Assembly (NCBI GenBank): GCA_937876985.1
Contig: CALEFT010000026.1
Coordinates: 1 to 42,871 of the forward strand
Direction of reading: 5' to 3'
Length of the DNA stretch: 42,871 nucleotides
Origin: an uncultured Clostridia bacterium
Lineage (GTDB): Bacteria; Bacillota; Clostridia; Saccharofermentanales; Saccharofermentanaceae
Of this stretch, positions 1-8,323 are shown piece after piece. Every line of letters starts with the position of its first letter. Position 1 is the first letter of the stretch. The notes under the pieces are model-generated. The model saw only the letters and a program-made list of their open reading frames with translations, did not search any database and had not been told where the DNA came from. The position numbers and the translations under genes are program-made.

Positions 1-12
1 GGGTGGTTTTTT
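1..12 (+). terminator. possible right half of a terminator cut by the window edge
   Basis: The window opens with GGGTGG followed by six T. This is what the descending arm and U-tract of a plus-strand intrinsic terminator look like, but the matching CCACCC arm would lie outside the window. Low confidence because only half is visible. Confidence 0.3.
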
Positions 13-54
13 GTCTCGCACGCTTCGCGAGCTCGACGGAGTCACGACTCCATA

Positions 55-90
55 ACAAAAAGGTGCAACCATTTATCTCGGTTGCACCTT
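55..90 (-). terminator. intrinsic terminator of the serA transcript
   Basis: An 11-bp perfect stem (60-70 with 80-90) has a 9-base loop. Read on the minus strand it is followed by TTTTG. It lies 70 bases beyond the serA stop codon, with no gene between, so it should end the aminotransferase-serA transcript. Confidence 0.85.
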
Positions 91-159
91 AAATTCAATA
101 TGAATTGTTTTATGTCTATTCGACTTCTATCTTCTGTCTTCTCTGCAAACAAAACCAGA

Positions 160-1770
160 TTAGTTGAACTCTAGAAGTGAAATTCTGTTGATTCCATCAA
201 CCTTAGAAAGCTCATCTAATACATCCTGATCTACTGCCTGCTCAACAGCGATGAAGGACTGTGCCTTCTTAGCGCTATCCTGCTTTCTGCCCCAGTGCAT
301 GCTTGCGATGTTAATGCCACGGGAACCAAGAATTGTAGCAGCCTTACCAATTACACCTGGAACGTCATCGTTCTGCATTGCGATGATTGTATCAGCAAAC
401 TCGAAGTTCATCTCATATCCGAAGAAAGATACTAGAACCTCTGTCTCCTGTCCAAATACTGTTCCGTTAAGCTCAAGCTCGCGACCATCATCTGTGTAGA
501 ACTTTACATTGATGAGGTTGTTATACTTGTTGATTTCTGTTGTCTTATTCTCACTGAATGTGATACCGCACTCCTTGATTGCTTCATGTGTATTTACGAA
601 AGACACGTGCTGGTTGCCCATCCCCTCGAGCATTCCCTTAAGAAGGCTAAGTGTAATGAGACCAACCTCCTGATTAGCAATTGCACCACGGTATGTTACT
701 TCTACCTTCTTAACTGGTGTGTTCTCTGCCTGATAGTAGAGACGACCAAGCTTCTCTGCAAGTGAGATGTATGGCTTGATTGCTGCCATATCTCCAGAGA
801 AGGATGGCATGTTGATTGCTGCAACAAGCTCACCCTTAAGAGCCTTTGCTACAAGCTCTGTAACCTGTGCACCTACGTTGTGATTTGCTTCCTTTGTAGA
901 AGCACCGAGGTGTGGTGTGATGATACAGTTTGGTGCATCGAGAAGCACATTCTTGAACTGCTGTGAACCTGGCTCCTTATTGTAGGATGGCTCTACATCG
1001 AATACGTCGATACCAGCACCAGCAACCTGTCCAGATGCAAGTGCTTCTGCGAGGTCTGCCTCATTTACGAGACCACCACGAGCTGCATTTACAATGCGAA
1101 CGCCCTTCTTACACTTATAAAGCTGCTCCTTCGCAAGAATGTTGTATGTTTCCTTGTTCTTTGGTGTGTGTAGTGTGATGAGGTCAGCAACCTTAAGAAG
1201 GTCATCAAGCTCCTTGCATCTTTCTACGCCGCAAAGATCGAACTTCTCCTGTGGTACATGTGGGTCATATGCGACTACTGTCATTCCGATGCCCTTGAGC
1301 TTTCTAGCTACGATAGAACCAATTCTACCAAGACCAATGATACCGGCTGTCTTGCCCTCGAGCTCATTTCCAATCCAATTTCCACGACGGAAATCGTCAT
1401 TATGTACGCCATCGTTTGCTAGGCAAATATTTCTAAATACTGCAAAAGCAAGTCCTACTGCAAGCTCACCTGCTGCCATAATGTTTGCCTCTGGAGTATT
1501 TACTGCGATAACGCCCTTTGCTGTACAAGCCTTTACATCAATATTGTCGATTCCGTTACCTGCACGACCAACAACCTTAAGACAATCTGCGTTTGCAAGC
1601 AATGCTTCGTTTACCTTAGTTGCGGAACGAACGATAAGTCCGTCGAAGCCCTTAATGTACTGCTCAATCTCTTCCTGCTTGTGGCCGAGATATTCCTCAA
1701 CCTCGAAGCCCTCGTTCTTCAAATAATTAATTGCATCTGCTGCAATGCTCTCTGTTACCAAAATCTTCAT
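160..1770 (-). CDS. serA: D-3-phosphoglycerate dehydrogenase
   Basis: A 536-residue type-1 phosphoglycerate dehydrogenase, catalysing the NAD-dependent first step of serine synthesis in the cytosol. The NAD-binding GLGRIG lies at residues 146-151. The family catalytic Arg (in NAARGG, residue 231) and His (in TPHLGAST, residue 287) are present. An intervening domain follows, and a C-terminal ACT domain from about residue 462 (DDVPGVIGKAATILGSRGINI) is the usual serine-sensing regulatory module. The ATG start is preceded by GGAGG eight bases upstream. It lies 64 bp downstream of a class V aminotransferase gene on the same strand, which fits a serine operon ending at the terminator near position 60. 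Identification is secure; feedback inhibition is inferred from the ACT domain only. Confidence 0.96.
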   Translation of the reverse strand: MKILVTESIAADAINYLKNEGFEVEEYLGHKQEEIEQYIKGFDGLIVRSATKVNEALLANADCLKVVGRAGNGIDNIDVKACTAKGVIAVNTPEANIMAAGELAVGLAFAVFRNICLANDGVHNDDFRRGNWIGNELEGKTAGIIGLGRIGSIVARKLKGIGMTVVAYDPHVPQEKFDLCGVERCKELDDLLKVADLITLHTPKNKETYNILAKEQLYKCKKGVRIVNAARGGLVNEADLAEALASGQVAGAGIDVFDVEPSYNKEPGSQQFKNVLLDAPNCIITPHLGASTKEANHNVGAQVTELVAKALKGELVAAINMPSFSGDMAAIKPYISLAEKLGRLYYQAENTPVKKVEVTYRGAIANQEVGLITLSLLKGMLEGMGNQHVSFVNTHEAIKECGITFSENKTTEINKYNNLINVKFYTDDGRELELNGTVFGQETEVLVSFFGYEMNFEFADTIIAMQNDDVPGVIGKAATILGSRGINIASMHWGRKQDSAKKAQSFIAVEQAVDQDVLDELSKVDGINRISLLEFN

Positions 1771-1834
1771 GTCATTTTCCTCCGATAGTTCTTCGTCAAA
1801 TTCTATTCGCTTTCTTTATCTCCATCGAAAAGCA

Positions 1835-2911
1835 TCAAGCCTTCTTCTCTTTGATTACTTCATCAAGTGCTGCCAATACTTCGTAGATTTCTTCTTCTGT
1901 TGTATCAGCCATATGTGCGATTCTAAAAGTCTTGTCCTTAAGATCACCATATCCGTTACTAATGAGGTAGCCTCTCTCGCCCATTGCCTTGTTGAGTTCG
2001 GAGAAAGGAATTCCTGTTGTGTTTGTGATACATGTTACTGTTACTGACAAGTGATCCTTGTTCGAATAGAGCTCGCAATTCTTTGTTGCCCAATCTCTTA
2101 CGATATTTGCAAGGTGCTCATGTCTTCTGTATCTGTTCTCTACACCCTCTTCCAAAATCTTGTCAAGCTGGTAGTCAAGTGCATACATGTGTGACAAGGA
2201 TGGAGTTGATGGATACTGATATGGCTTGTTCTTTACAAACTTTGCTAGCTCTACATAGTCGAAATACAATCCTCTGTTTGGAATTGTCTCTGCCTTCTCA
2301 AGAGCTCTGTCGGAAACAGAAGCAATTGACATTCCTGGAGGAAGTCCAAGGCACTTCTGTGTGGATGTGATGCATACGTCAATTCCGAGCTCGTCGACTG
2401 GAATGTAGTCACCTGCCATTGAAGAAACTGTATCAACGCAAACGATTACTGGATACTTCTTGTAAACTTCTGCTAGCTCCTTCATTGGATTATGTACACC
2501 AGTAGAAGTCTCATTCTGTGTGATTGTAATGCAGTCGTACTTGCCAGTAGCCAAAGCCGCTTCGAGCATCTCTGGTGTAGTTGGCTGTCCAAGCTCTGAC
2601 TCATATAGGTCCGCCTCGATGCCATTTGCAACACACATCTTGTGCCATCTCTTACCAAAAGCACCAATCGAGAAAACTGCAACGCGTGACTTCGTGAAGC
2701 ATCTAACAGCTCCCTCCATCAATCCGCTTCCTGAAGATGTCGACAAAATAATTGTATTCTTTGTCCCCATAACCTTCTGGAGCTTCTCGGAGATCCCCTG
2801 CTGAAGATTACTTGCATCCTTCGTTCTGTGGCCAATCATTGGCTTACTCATCTGCTCTAGAATATCGTCCTTTACTTCTACAGGACCTGGAATGAACAAC
2901 TTCTTATGCAT
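1835..2911 (-). CDS. class V PLP aminotransferase, probable phosphoserine aminotransferase role
   Basis: A 358-residue fold-type I, class V aminotransferase of the alanine-glyoxylate / serine-pyruvate group. The N-terminal FIPGPVEV, the cofactor-contacting Asp160 (VCVDTVSS) and the PLP lysine Lys186 (ITSTQKCLGLPPG) are visible. The family converts 2-oxo acids and amino acids. Its position directly before serA suggests that here it makes phosphoserine from 3-phosphohydroxypyruvate, replacing the classical SerC, whose N-terminal NFSAGPA signature is absent. The start has AGAGGG six bases upstream, and a good promoter lies at 2950-2977. Serine-glyoxylate or serine-pyruvate transamination is the alternative role. 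Family assignment is firm, substrate is inference. Confidence 0.85.
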   Translation of the reverse strand: MHKKLFIPGPVEVKDDILEQMSKPMIGHRTKDASNLQQGISEKLQKVMGTKNTIILSTSSGSGLMEGAVRCFTKSRVAVFSIGAFGKRWHKMCVANGIEADLYESELGQPTTPEMLEAALATGKYDCITITQNETSTGVHNPMKELAEVYKKYPVIVCVDTVSSMAGDYIPVDELGIDVCITSTQKCLGLPPGMSIASVSDRALEKAETIPNRGLYFDYVELAKFVKNKPYQYPSTPSLSHMYALDYQLDKILEEGVENRYRRHEHLANIVRDWATKNCELYSNKDHLSVTVTCITNTTGIPFSELNKAMGERGYLISNGYGDLKDKTFRIAHMADTTEEEIYEVLAALDEVIKEKKA

Positions 2912-2949
2912 ATTTTTCCCTCTTTACTTAAATAAAATAAATCTATGAT

Positions 2950-2977
2950 ATTGTACACTGTATTAGGAATTTTGCAA
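2950..2977 (-). promoter_or_regulatory. sigma-A type promoter of the aminotransferase-serA operon
   Basis: On the minus strand TTGCAA (2972-2977) and TACAAT (2950-2955) are separated by 16 bases, a near-consensus housekeeping promoter. It lies about 40 bases upstream of the aminotransferase start codon. No T-box or other leader structure is evident in this short leader. Confidence 0.75.
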
Positions 2978-3110
2978 ACGACAATTCTCTTACTTTCTGC
3001 TCGAAAAGCAGCCGAAGCAAAACTCTTTTTTTGCTATATTGTCCAAGTGATTATCAAATCGATTTTTCTATCGCATTTTTGTGATGCTCTGATGCTTTTC
3101 GAGGGGGAAA

Positions 3111-3153
3111 AAAAGAAACCAAAAAGAAGGCCGCCTTCCTAAGAAGACAGCCT
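3111..3153 (-). terminator. intrinsic terminator of the alcohol dehydrogenase gene
   Basis: An 11-bp stem with two wobble pairs (3128-3138 with 3143-3153) carries a 4-base loop. On the minus strand it is followed by a T-rich tract at 3111-3127. It starts 25 bases beyond the dehydrogenase stop codon. Confidence 0.82.
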
Positions 3154-3177
3154 CGTAATTTACATTATGCTATGAGT

Positions 3178-4326
3178 TTAGAGCAAAGACTCGTAAAGCG
3201 CCTTGATTTCTGCAACGCTTGTGTCGCGTGGATTTCCTGGGCGACATGCATCGTCGTATGCACTCTGTGCCAAGAAGTCCAAATCCTCTGCCTTCACGAT
3301 GTCCTTCAAATCTGTTGGAATTCCAACATCGATAGAGAGCTGCTTTACTGCGTCGATTGCAGCCTTGCGAGCGTCCTCGATAGACATTGTTGCGGCTTCC
3401 TTCACTCCCATTGCGATAGCGATGTCACGGTACTTGTCGCCAGTTGCTTCTGCGTTATACTCCATTACTGTAGGGAGAATAATCGCATTTGCTACGCCAT
3501 GTGGTGTGTCATAAAGTGCGCCAAGTGGGTGTGCCATAGAATGAACGATTCCAAGACCAACATTCGAGAAGCCCATGCCTGCAACATACTGTCCAAGTGC
3601 CATGCCCTCACGGCCTTCATCAGTATTTTCTACTGCGCCACGAAGATGCTTTGCGATAATCTCGATAGCCTTGATATGGAACATATCAGACAGCTCCCAC
3701 GCACCGAGTGTAATATAACCTTCAATTGCGTGTGTGAGCGCATCCATTCCTGTTGCCGCTGTAAGGGACTTTGGCATTGTGCTCATCATGTCTGGGTCTA
3801 CAACTGCTACTACTGGGATGTCGTGTACGTCTACGCATACCATCTTTCTGTTATTCTGTACGTCTGTGATTACATAGTTGATTGTAACCTCCGCTGCAGT
3901 ACCAGCAGTAGTAGGAACTGCGATGATAGGAACACACTTATTCTTTGTAGGAGCAACACCCTCAAGAGAACGAACGTCAGCAAATTCTGGGTTAGCGATG
4001 ATGATAGCAATTGCCTTCGCTGTATCAATTGAAGAACCGCCTCCAATTGCGATGATGGAGTCTACACCGGAGGCCTTGAAGCACTCAACACCTGCCTGTA
4101 CATTCTCAATTGTTGGATTTGGTTGAATCTGACTGAAAATCTCATAAGCAATATCATTTGCCTTAAGAACATTCAAAACCTTGTCTGCTACACCAAACTT
4201 AATTAGGTCTGGATCAACACATACAAGAGCCTTCTTAAAGCCTCTTGCCTTGAACTCGTCAGCAATCGAATTGATTGCACCCTTGCCGTGATACGATGTC
4301 TCATTTAATACAAATCTTTGTGCCAT
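3178..4326 (-). CDS. iron-containing alcohol dehydrogenase (FucO-like)
   Basis: A 382-residue group III, iron-dependent alcohol dehydrogenase, closest in pattern to lactaldehyde reductase FucO. The nucleotide-binding IAIGGGSSIDTAKA is near residues 92-105. The metal ligands appear as Asp195 and His199 (DALTHAIEGY), His262 (VHSMAHPLG) and His276 (DTPHG), the same spacing as in E. coli FucO. Enzymes of this family reduce aldehydes or oxidise primary alcohols or diols with NAD(H). The ATG has AGGAGG 11 bases upstream, and the gene is bracketed by its own terminator, so it is probably monocistronic. No fucose or rhamnose genes are nearby, so the substrate cannot be named. Confidence 0.93.
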   Translation of the reverse strand: MAQRFVLNETSYHGKGAINSIADEFKARGFKKALVCVDPDLIKFGVADKVLNVLKANDIAYEIFSQIQPNPTIENVQAGVECFKASGVDSIIAIGGGSSIDTAKAIAIIIANPEFADVRSLEGVAPTKNKCVPIIAVPTTAGTAAEVTINYVITDVQNNRKMVCVDVHDIPVVAVVDPDMMSTMPKSLTAATGMDALTHAIEGYITLGAWELSDMFHIKAIEIIAKHLRGAVENTDEGREGMALGQYVAGMGFSNVGLGIVHSMAHPLGALYDTPHGVANAIILPTVMEYNAEATGDKYRDIAIAMGVKEAATMSIEDARKAAIDAVKQLSIDVGIPTDLKDIVKAEDLDFLAQSAYDDACRPGNPRDTSVAEIKALYESLL

Positions 4327-4540
4327 TTTGTCATTTACCTCCTATGGTAGAAAATCATAACTATATGATAACTTTTTTGATGACAAAAATCACAAACAAG
4401 ACTTAACAAAGATATTAACAAAAATAGATACTCTTCACGTTTTGGGTGGAATCAATTTATAAGAGGATATCTATCGCTTGCTTTAATTTTTATATGTATG
4501 GTCACTCCACTTATTAATACTGTATTAACAACATTAAGAA

Positions 4541-4579
4541 TCAAAAAGATGCGACTCCTATTACAAGAAATCGCATCTT
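4541..4579 (-). terminator. intrinsic terminator after the large LysM-like membrane protein gene
   Basis: A perfect 9-bp stem (4546-4554 with 4571-4579) with a 16-base loop is followed on the minus strand by TTTTGA. It lies about 85 bases past the stop codon at 4666. The rest of the 339-bp gap 4327-4665 holds the presumed promoter of the dehydrogenase (near 4340-4390, A/T-rich, no clear -35) and nothing else I recognise. Confidence 0.75.
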
Positions 4580-4665
4580 ATCTTTGTTATTACATCAAAG
4601 CTTGTAGTCGATTGTTGTCTATCGCAATCTAACGACAACCATTCTACAATTAGAGAGACCACCTA

Positions 4666-7600
4666 TTAAACAGCGGCTGCTGTGGAGCTTGTCGCATTAG
4701 GATCAGCACTCTCAGCAGGTGTCTCTGCAGGAGTCTCTCCACTAATTGCAGCAGAACCCTCTATTGCTCCTTCTACTGGTGCAGTGGTCTCTGTTGTGCT
4801 TCCAATTGGTGTAAATGGAATAGATCCATTGATTACTCCAGCTGGTGGAATTACTAATGCATCTCCAGCGGATGGTCTATATACCTCTGGGTCAAGTCCA
4901 TTGTACTGGATGAAGATGTCAATTCTTGAATCAGACTCATCTTCAAGCTCAATACCATAAACATTGTAGAATACATCCCACCATGTTCTATAGCCAGTAT
5001 CTGTTGAGAATACCCAAACACCGATTGGAGCTGATGGGTTAACTGTAGTCTCTGTTGGAATTGTTGTCTCTACTGTAGTTGTCTCAGTAGTTGTTTCCTT
5101 TGTCTCTTCGTCCTTCTTGTCATCCTTAGAGCATGCCTTAACAATTGCACTGATGAGCAAGACGAAGCAAATTAACAATACACCAACAGTTGTAAGGAAG
5201 ATAATTCCATTACGAGACAACTTGCGACGACGACGTGGTCCTTGTCCACCAGAAGAAGCTGGTCTTCTTCCATTGCCACCGTTACCACCATTGCCATTAC
5301 GGTTACCACTGCCACCATTAGAGCCCTTACCTGCTCCACCATTTACTGGACGAGCACCCTGTCCCTGAGGTCCTGCAACTGGCGCATAGCCTGAAGCTAC
5401 ATTGCTTCCACCTGCATTCTGATTAGCATATGAATAACCATCTTCTTGGTAATCGAAGCCAGAGTCAACATCATCAATGCCTAAAATGTTATCAATCCAC
5501 TCATCGTTTCCTGCATTGTTCATAAAGCCATCTTCTCCATACTCGTTAGAAACAGGACTTTCTTGCTCATAGGAAGCATATGGATCCTGTTGGGCCGTCT
5601 CATAATCGCCAGCATAGGCTGCCTGATTATATGCATCTTGCTGTTCCATATATGGTTGCTCACCGTATGACTGTTCTCCATAGATTGCGTCACCATATCC
5701 CTGCTCTGCGTATGCCTGCTCACTATAAGCCTGCTGCTCTCCGTATGGTTGCTCACCATAAGCCTGCTGCTCGCCGTAAGCTTGCTCTCCGTATGGTTGC
5801 TCGCCGTAAACCTGCTGCTCACCATAAGATTGCTCAGTATATGTCTGCTCGCCGTAATTTGGCTCAGCATATCCATCCTGACTATTCTCAATTCCTACCT
5901 GCATTGCAGCTTCCATACCTTGACTTGTATAGTCGAAAGCCTCCTCGCCGAAAGTCTGATAAGGTGTAGTCTGCGCTGCTTCCTCGTTTGTATTGTATTG
6001 TCCGACTGCGTAAGCATCGCTTGGCGCATTAATCTCTTGTTCAGAACCAACTGCGTATGTTGGTGAATCGTATGTATCAGCATCATATACTGGCATGTCA
6101 GGAATGTCCTTGGCGTCTACTTCGTTAGTAGCCTTAACCTCTACCTCTTCAGCGAAAGGAAGCACAAAAGAAGCACCATCCTCGAACGCCTGTGGCTTCT
6201 CTACGAACTGAATCTGACTTTCTTCAGCAGTAGTCATGTCACTTCCAGATAGATCGTCTCCAACTACTGGCTCTTCATAAGTCTCTGCGGAAGCAATCGT
6301 AGGAGCAGTGTTCTCGTCCCAATCTAGTAGGTTTATCTTCACTTCCTCCTCAGACTCAGAAGCTGCAGTAGTCTGCCCAATTGTATTGGCATCCTCAACC
6401 TTAACCTCTTCTGGAATCTCGTCAATTACATGTCCACCGAACACAAAAGGGGTTCCGCTATTCATATTTGTATCGCCTGCATTATAAGGATTGAAAGGCG
6501 AATTCACATCAATCTGGCCCGCGCCGCTTGTAGCATTTACGTTGTTATTATTCTGGTTCACTTCGAATACAATCGAACCGTCAACCTCTGTTACTGGCTG
6601 TGGCTCATCCTCCTTGACAGTATCTTCGTCAGTCTTAAGCTCAACCTCGCCTTCTTCCTTTACATCAATGCTATCAGAAGAATTCATCACATTTGCATCA
6701 GACTTATTAATTTCTTCTTGTTCGGAAATAAATTTGCTTAGGTCTGCAATCGCCTTAGTCTCTCCAGCATCATCCTCTTCTGTCTCGAAAAGAACCTGTC
6801 CTACTGTCTCAATCTTCACTTCATCTGCTGTCGTGTTAACTGCTTCTCCCATATCGAAAGGATTGAATCCACCAACAAATGGAGTTTCCTCCTTAGCGTC
6901 TTCCTCGATTACGATACCCTCAGAAGCCTTGTCATCAACAGGCTCTTCTGCTGGCTTATTCTCTACCTTCTCAATTACTTCTTGTGCAGAAACAGGTTCA
7001 GCAGACTTCATGTCAGCATATAATTTCTTCATCATATCCTCTGCTGAAATTTCTGTTACTTCAGGCTCTGTAATTGACTTATCCAAGAATTCAATCTTCT
7101 CCTCGGCACCTGTTGTATTAACAGGAGTAGCGAATGGATCAGCAGAAGCCATCGCTGCACTAGAAACACCTGCGTTAGTAGCAGCCGCTGTAGTTGCTAC
7201 ACCAGCACCAGCTGCCGCAATGCTAGCGGCACCTTCAATTGCTGTATCACCAAACATGATAGCTGTAGGGATCTCTTCTTGAGAAACCTCTGGTGCTTCA
7301 AAGGAAGCATTGCCAGAAATAGACTTGGCTGCTTCACCTACAACACCTGTATCAAAGCTAGACTCTACGCTCATATATTGGTCTTCTTCTTCCTTGTTCT
7401 TCTTTCTAAAGCCGAACAAACCACGCTTCTCTTCAACAGTAATGCTCTCTACAAAAGAAATGGAGAACTGCATTGGAACATTTGGCATCTTAGCAGAAGC
7501 AAGTGTAATTACCATTCCTGCTGCATCGCACTGATCCTCTGCCTCGTCTAGAATTCGTAGAATCTCACGCTGACCGAGTGCATCGTAAACTTCCTTGTTA

Positions 7601-8196
7601 CAAAGAATAATGCAGTCGTTCATGGAAAGTGTTGTGATGTTGGACCACTGTGCGTTTGCCTTCTTGGAAGACATGTAATTTGTGAAATCAGAAACTCTGT
7701 TACCAAATGCGTCTATTGGCTCCATTGGGATGCCTGCATCTGTAAGTGGATAAAGTGTGTCGTTACGATAGAGGAAAGCAAGACCTGTACCGATTGTTAC
7801 TGCGAACATCTCTGCTTCCTTCACGATTACACCAGAGAAGTATGGGTTGCGAACCTCCTGATCTTGGAGCTTCATCTTGCCAGTAACCTCTACTGCAGTT
7901 GCGAGAAATTGAGAAACGATTGTATCAATTTCCTTCTTACCATACTTCACTTCGTTACAGATGTCGCGAAGCTGTGGCTCGTATGGTGGCAACATACCAG
8001 GCTCGTATCCTGGAATTGTAGGATGTGAGAATACGGAATAGAAGAATCCCCTCTCTTCCTTGTCGAGTGTTATATCTGCACTTCGTGTCTCTCTCTTTCC
8101 AAACAAGCGACCGTCAAGATAAAATGCATCAGTTATATTCTGTGATGGGAAATATCTAGCTGTTAATGTGCTCGCGAGGCGTGCTAATCTAGCCAT
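4666..8196 (-). CDS. large membrane protein: PP2C-like N-terminus, acidic linker, YGEQ repeats, TM, LysM-like C-terminus
   Basis: About 1176 residues; I do not recognise it as a named protein. Residues 1-250 resemble a PP2C-type phosphatase fold (GTGLAFLYRNDTLYPLTDAG, then NDCIILCNKEVYDAL), but the metal-binding DGMGG-type motif is missing, so it may be a pseudo-phosphatase. An acidic, probably disordered linker follows to about residue 770. Then come Tyr/Gly/Glu/Gln repeats (775-852), a Gly/Asn/Arg-rich stretch (about 952-990), a single membrane helix (about 994-1020, preceded by RRRRKLSRNG), a Thr/Glu-rich stalk, and a LysM-like module (TWWDVFYNVYG to GDALVIPPAG, about 1055-1115). This predicts an inside N-terminus and a wall-facing C-terminus. 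The ATG at 8196 follows GGAGG by eight bases; an upstream in-frame TTG lies inside the promoter. Confidence 0.8.
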   Translation of the reverse strand: MARLARLASTLTARYFPSQNITDAFYLDGRLFGKRETRSADITLDKEERGFFYSVFSHPTIPGYEPGMLPPYEPQLRDICNEVKYGKKEIDTIVSQFLATAVEVTGKMKLQDQEVRNPYFSGVIVKEAEMFAVTIGTGLAFLYRNDTLYPLTDAGIPMEPIDAFGNRVSDFTNYMSSKKANAQWSNITTLSMNDCIILCNKEVYDALGQREILRILDEAEDQCDAAGMVITLASAKMPNVPMQFSISFVESITVEEKRGLFGFRKKNKEEEDQYMSVESSFDTGVVGEAAKSISGNASFEAPEVSQEEIPTAIMFGDTAIEGAASIAAAGAGVATTAAATNAGVSSAAMASADPFATPVNTTGAEEKIEFLDKSITEPEVTEISAEDMMKKLYADMKSAEPVSAQEVIEKVENKPAEEPVDDKASEGIVIEEDAKEETPFVGGFNPFDMGEAVNTTADEVKIETVGQVLFETEEDDAGETKAIADLSKFISEQEEINKSDANVMNSSDSIDVKEEGEVELKTDEDTVKEDEPQPVTEVDGSIVFEVNQNNNNVNATSGAGQIDVNSPFNPYNAGDTNMNSGTPFVFGGHVIDEIPEEVKVEDANTIGQTTAASESEEEVKINLLDWDENTAPTIASAETYEEPVVGDDLSGSDMTTAEESQIQFVEKPQAFEDGASFVLPFAEEVEVKATNEVDAKDIPDMPVYDADTYDSPTYAVGSEQEINAPSDAYAVGQYNTNEEAAQTTPYQTFGEEAFDYTSQGMEAAMQVGIENSQDGYAEPNYGEQTYTEQSYGEQQVYGEQPYGEQAYGEQQAYGEQPYGEQQAYSEQAYAEQGYGDAIYGEQSYGEQPYMEQQDAYNQAAYAGDYETAQQDPYASYEQESPVSNEYGEDGFMNNAGNDEWIDNILGIDDVDSGFDYQEDGYSYANQNAGGSNVASGYAPVAGPQGQGARPVNGGAGKGSNGGSGNRNGNGGNGGNGRRPASSGGQGPRRRRKLSRNGIIFLTTVGVLLICFVLLISAIVKACSKDDKKDEETKETTTETTTVETTIPTETTVNPSAPIGVWVFSTDTGYRTWWDVFYNVYGIELEDESDSRIDIFIQYNGLDPEVYRPSAGDALVIPPAGVINGSIPFTPIGSTTETTAPVEGAIEGSAAISGETPAETPAESADPNATSSTAAAV
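5640..5870 (-). repeat. in-gene repeat encoding YGEQ-type units
   Basis: A run of short degenerate repeats encodes YGEQ, YGEQP, YGEQQA, YTEQS and similar units, about 15 copies. The DNA repeat (plus-strand words such as TGCTCACCGTA) is imperfect. Copy number could vary between strains by slippage. The protein segment is low-complexity and tyrosine-rich, of the kind often found in disordered or self-associating regions. Confidence 0.8.
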
Positions 8197-8229
8197 GAAT
8201 GAATCCTCCAAAAAGTCATAATTATTCTT

Positions 8230-8257
8230 ATTATAACACAATGCATCTTTTTGAAAG
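8230..8257 (-). promoter_or_regulatory. promoter of the large LysM-like membrane protein gene
   Basis: On the minus strand an extended -10, TG-T-TATAAT (TATAAT at 8230-8235), is preceded at 16 bases by the weak -35 CTTTCA (8252-8257). It sits 34 bases upstream of the ATG at 8196. This shows that translation cannot sensibly begin at the in-frame TTG at 8241. Confidence 0.7.
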
Positions 8258-8323
8258 ACTTTTCTCGCAAAAAACTCTGCTAATTTTAAGAAAAATCACC
8301 CGAATCGCCGTCAAATTCCGTCA

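Noticed and set aside
13..52. structured RNA at the window start (two small hairpins at 15-31 and 38-51)
   Set aside because: Stems of only five or six bp and no recognisable conserved RNA motif; too close to the edge to judge.
3172..4032. long open frame antisense to the alcohol dehydrogenase
   Set aside because: It is cysteine-rich and without ribosome site, a by-product of the codon use of the real gene on the other strand.
6491..7282. long open frame antisense to the LysM-like protein gene
   Set aside because: Ser/Ala-rich reverse reading of a low-complexity acidic gene, with no start signal.
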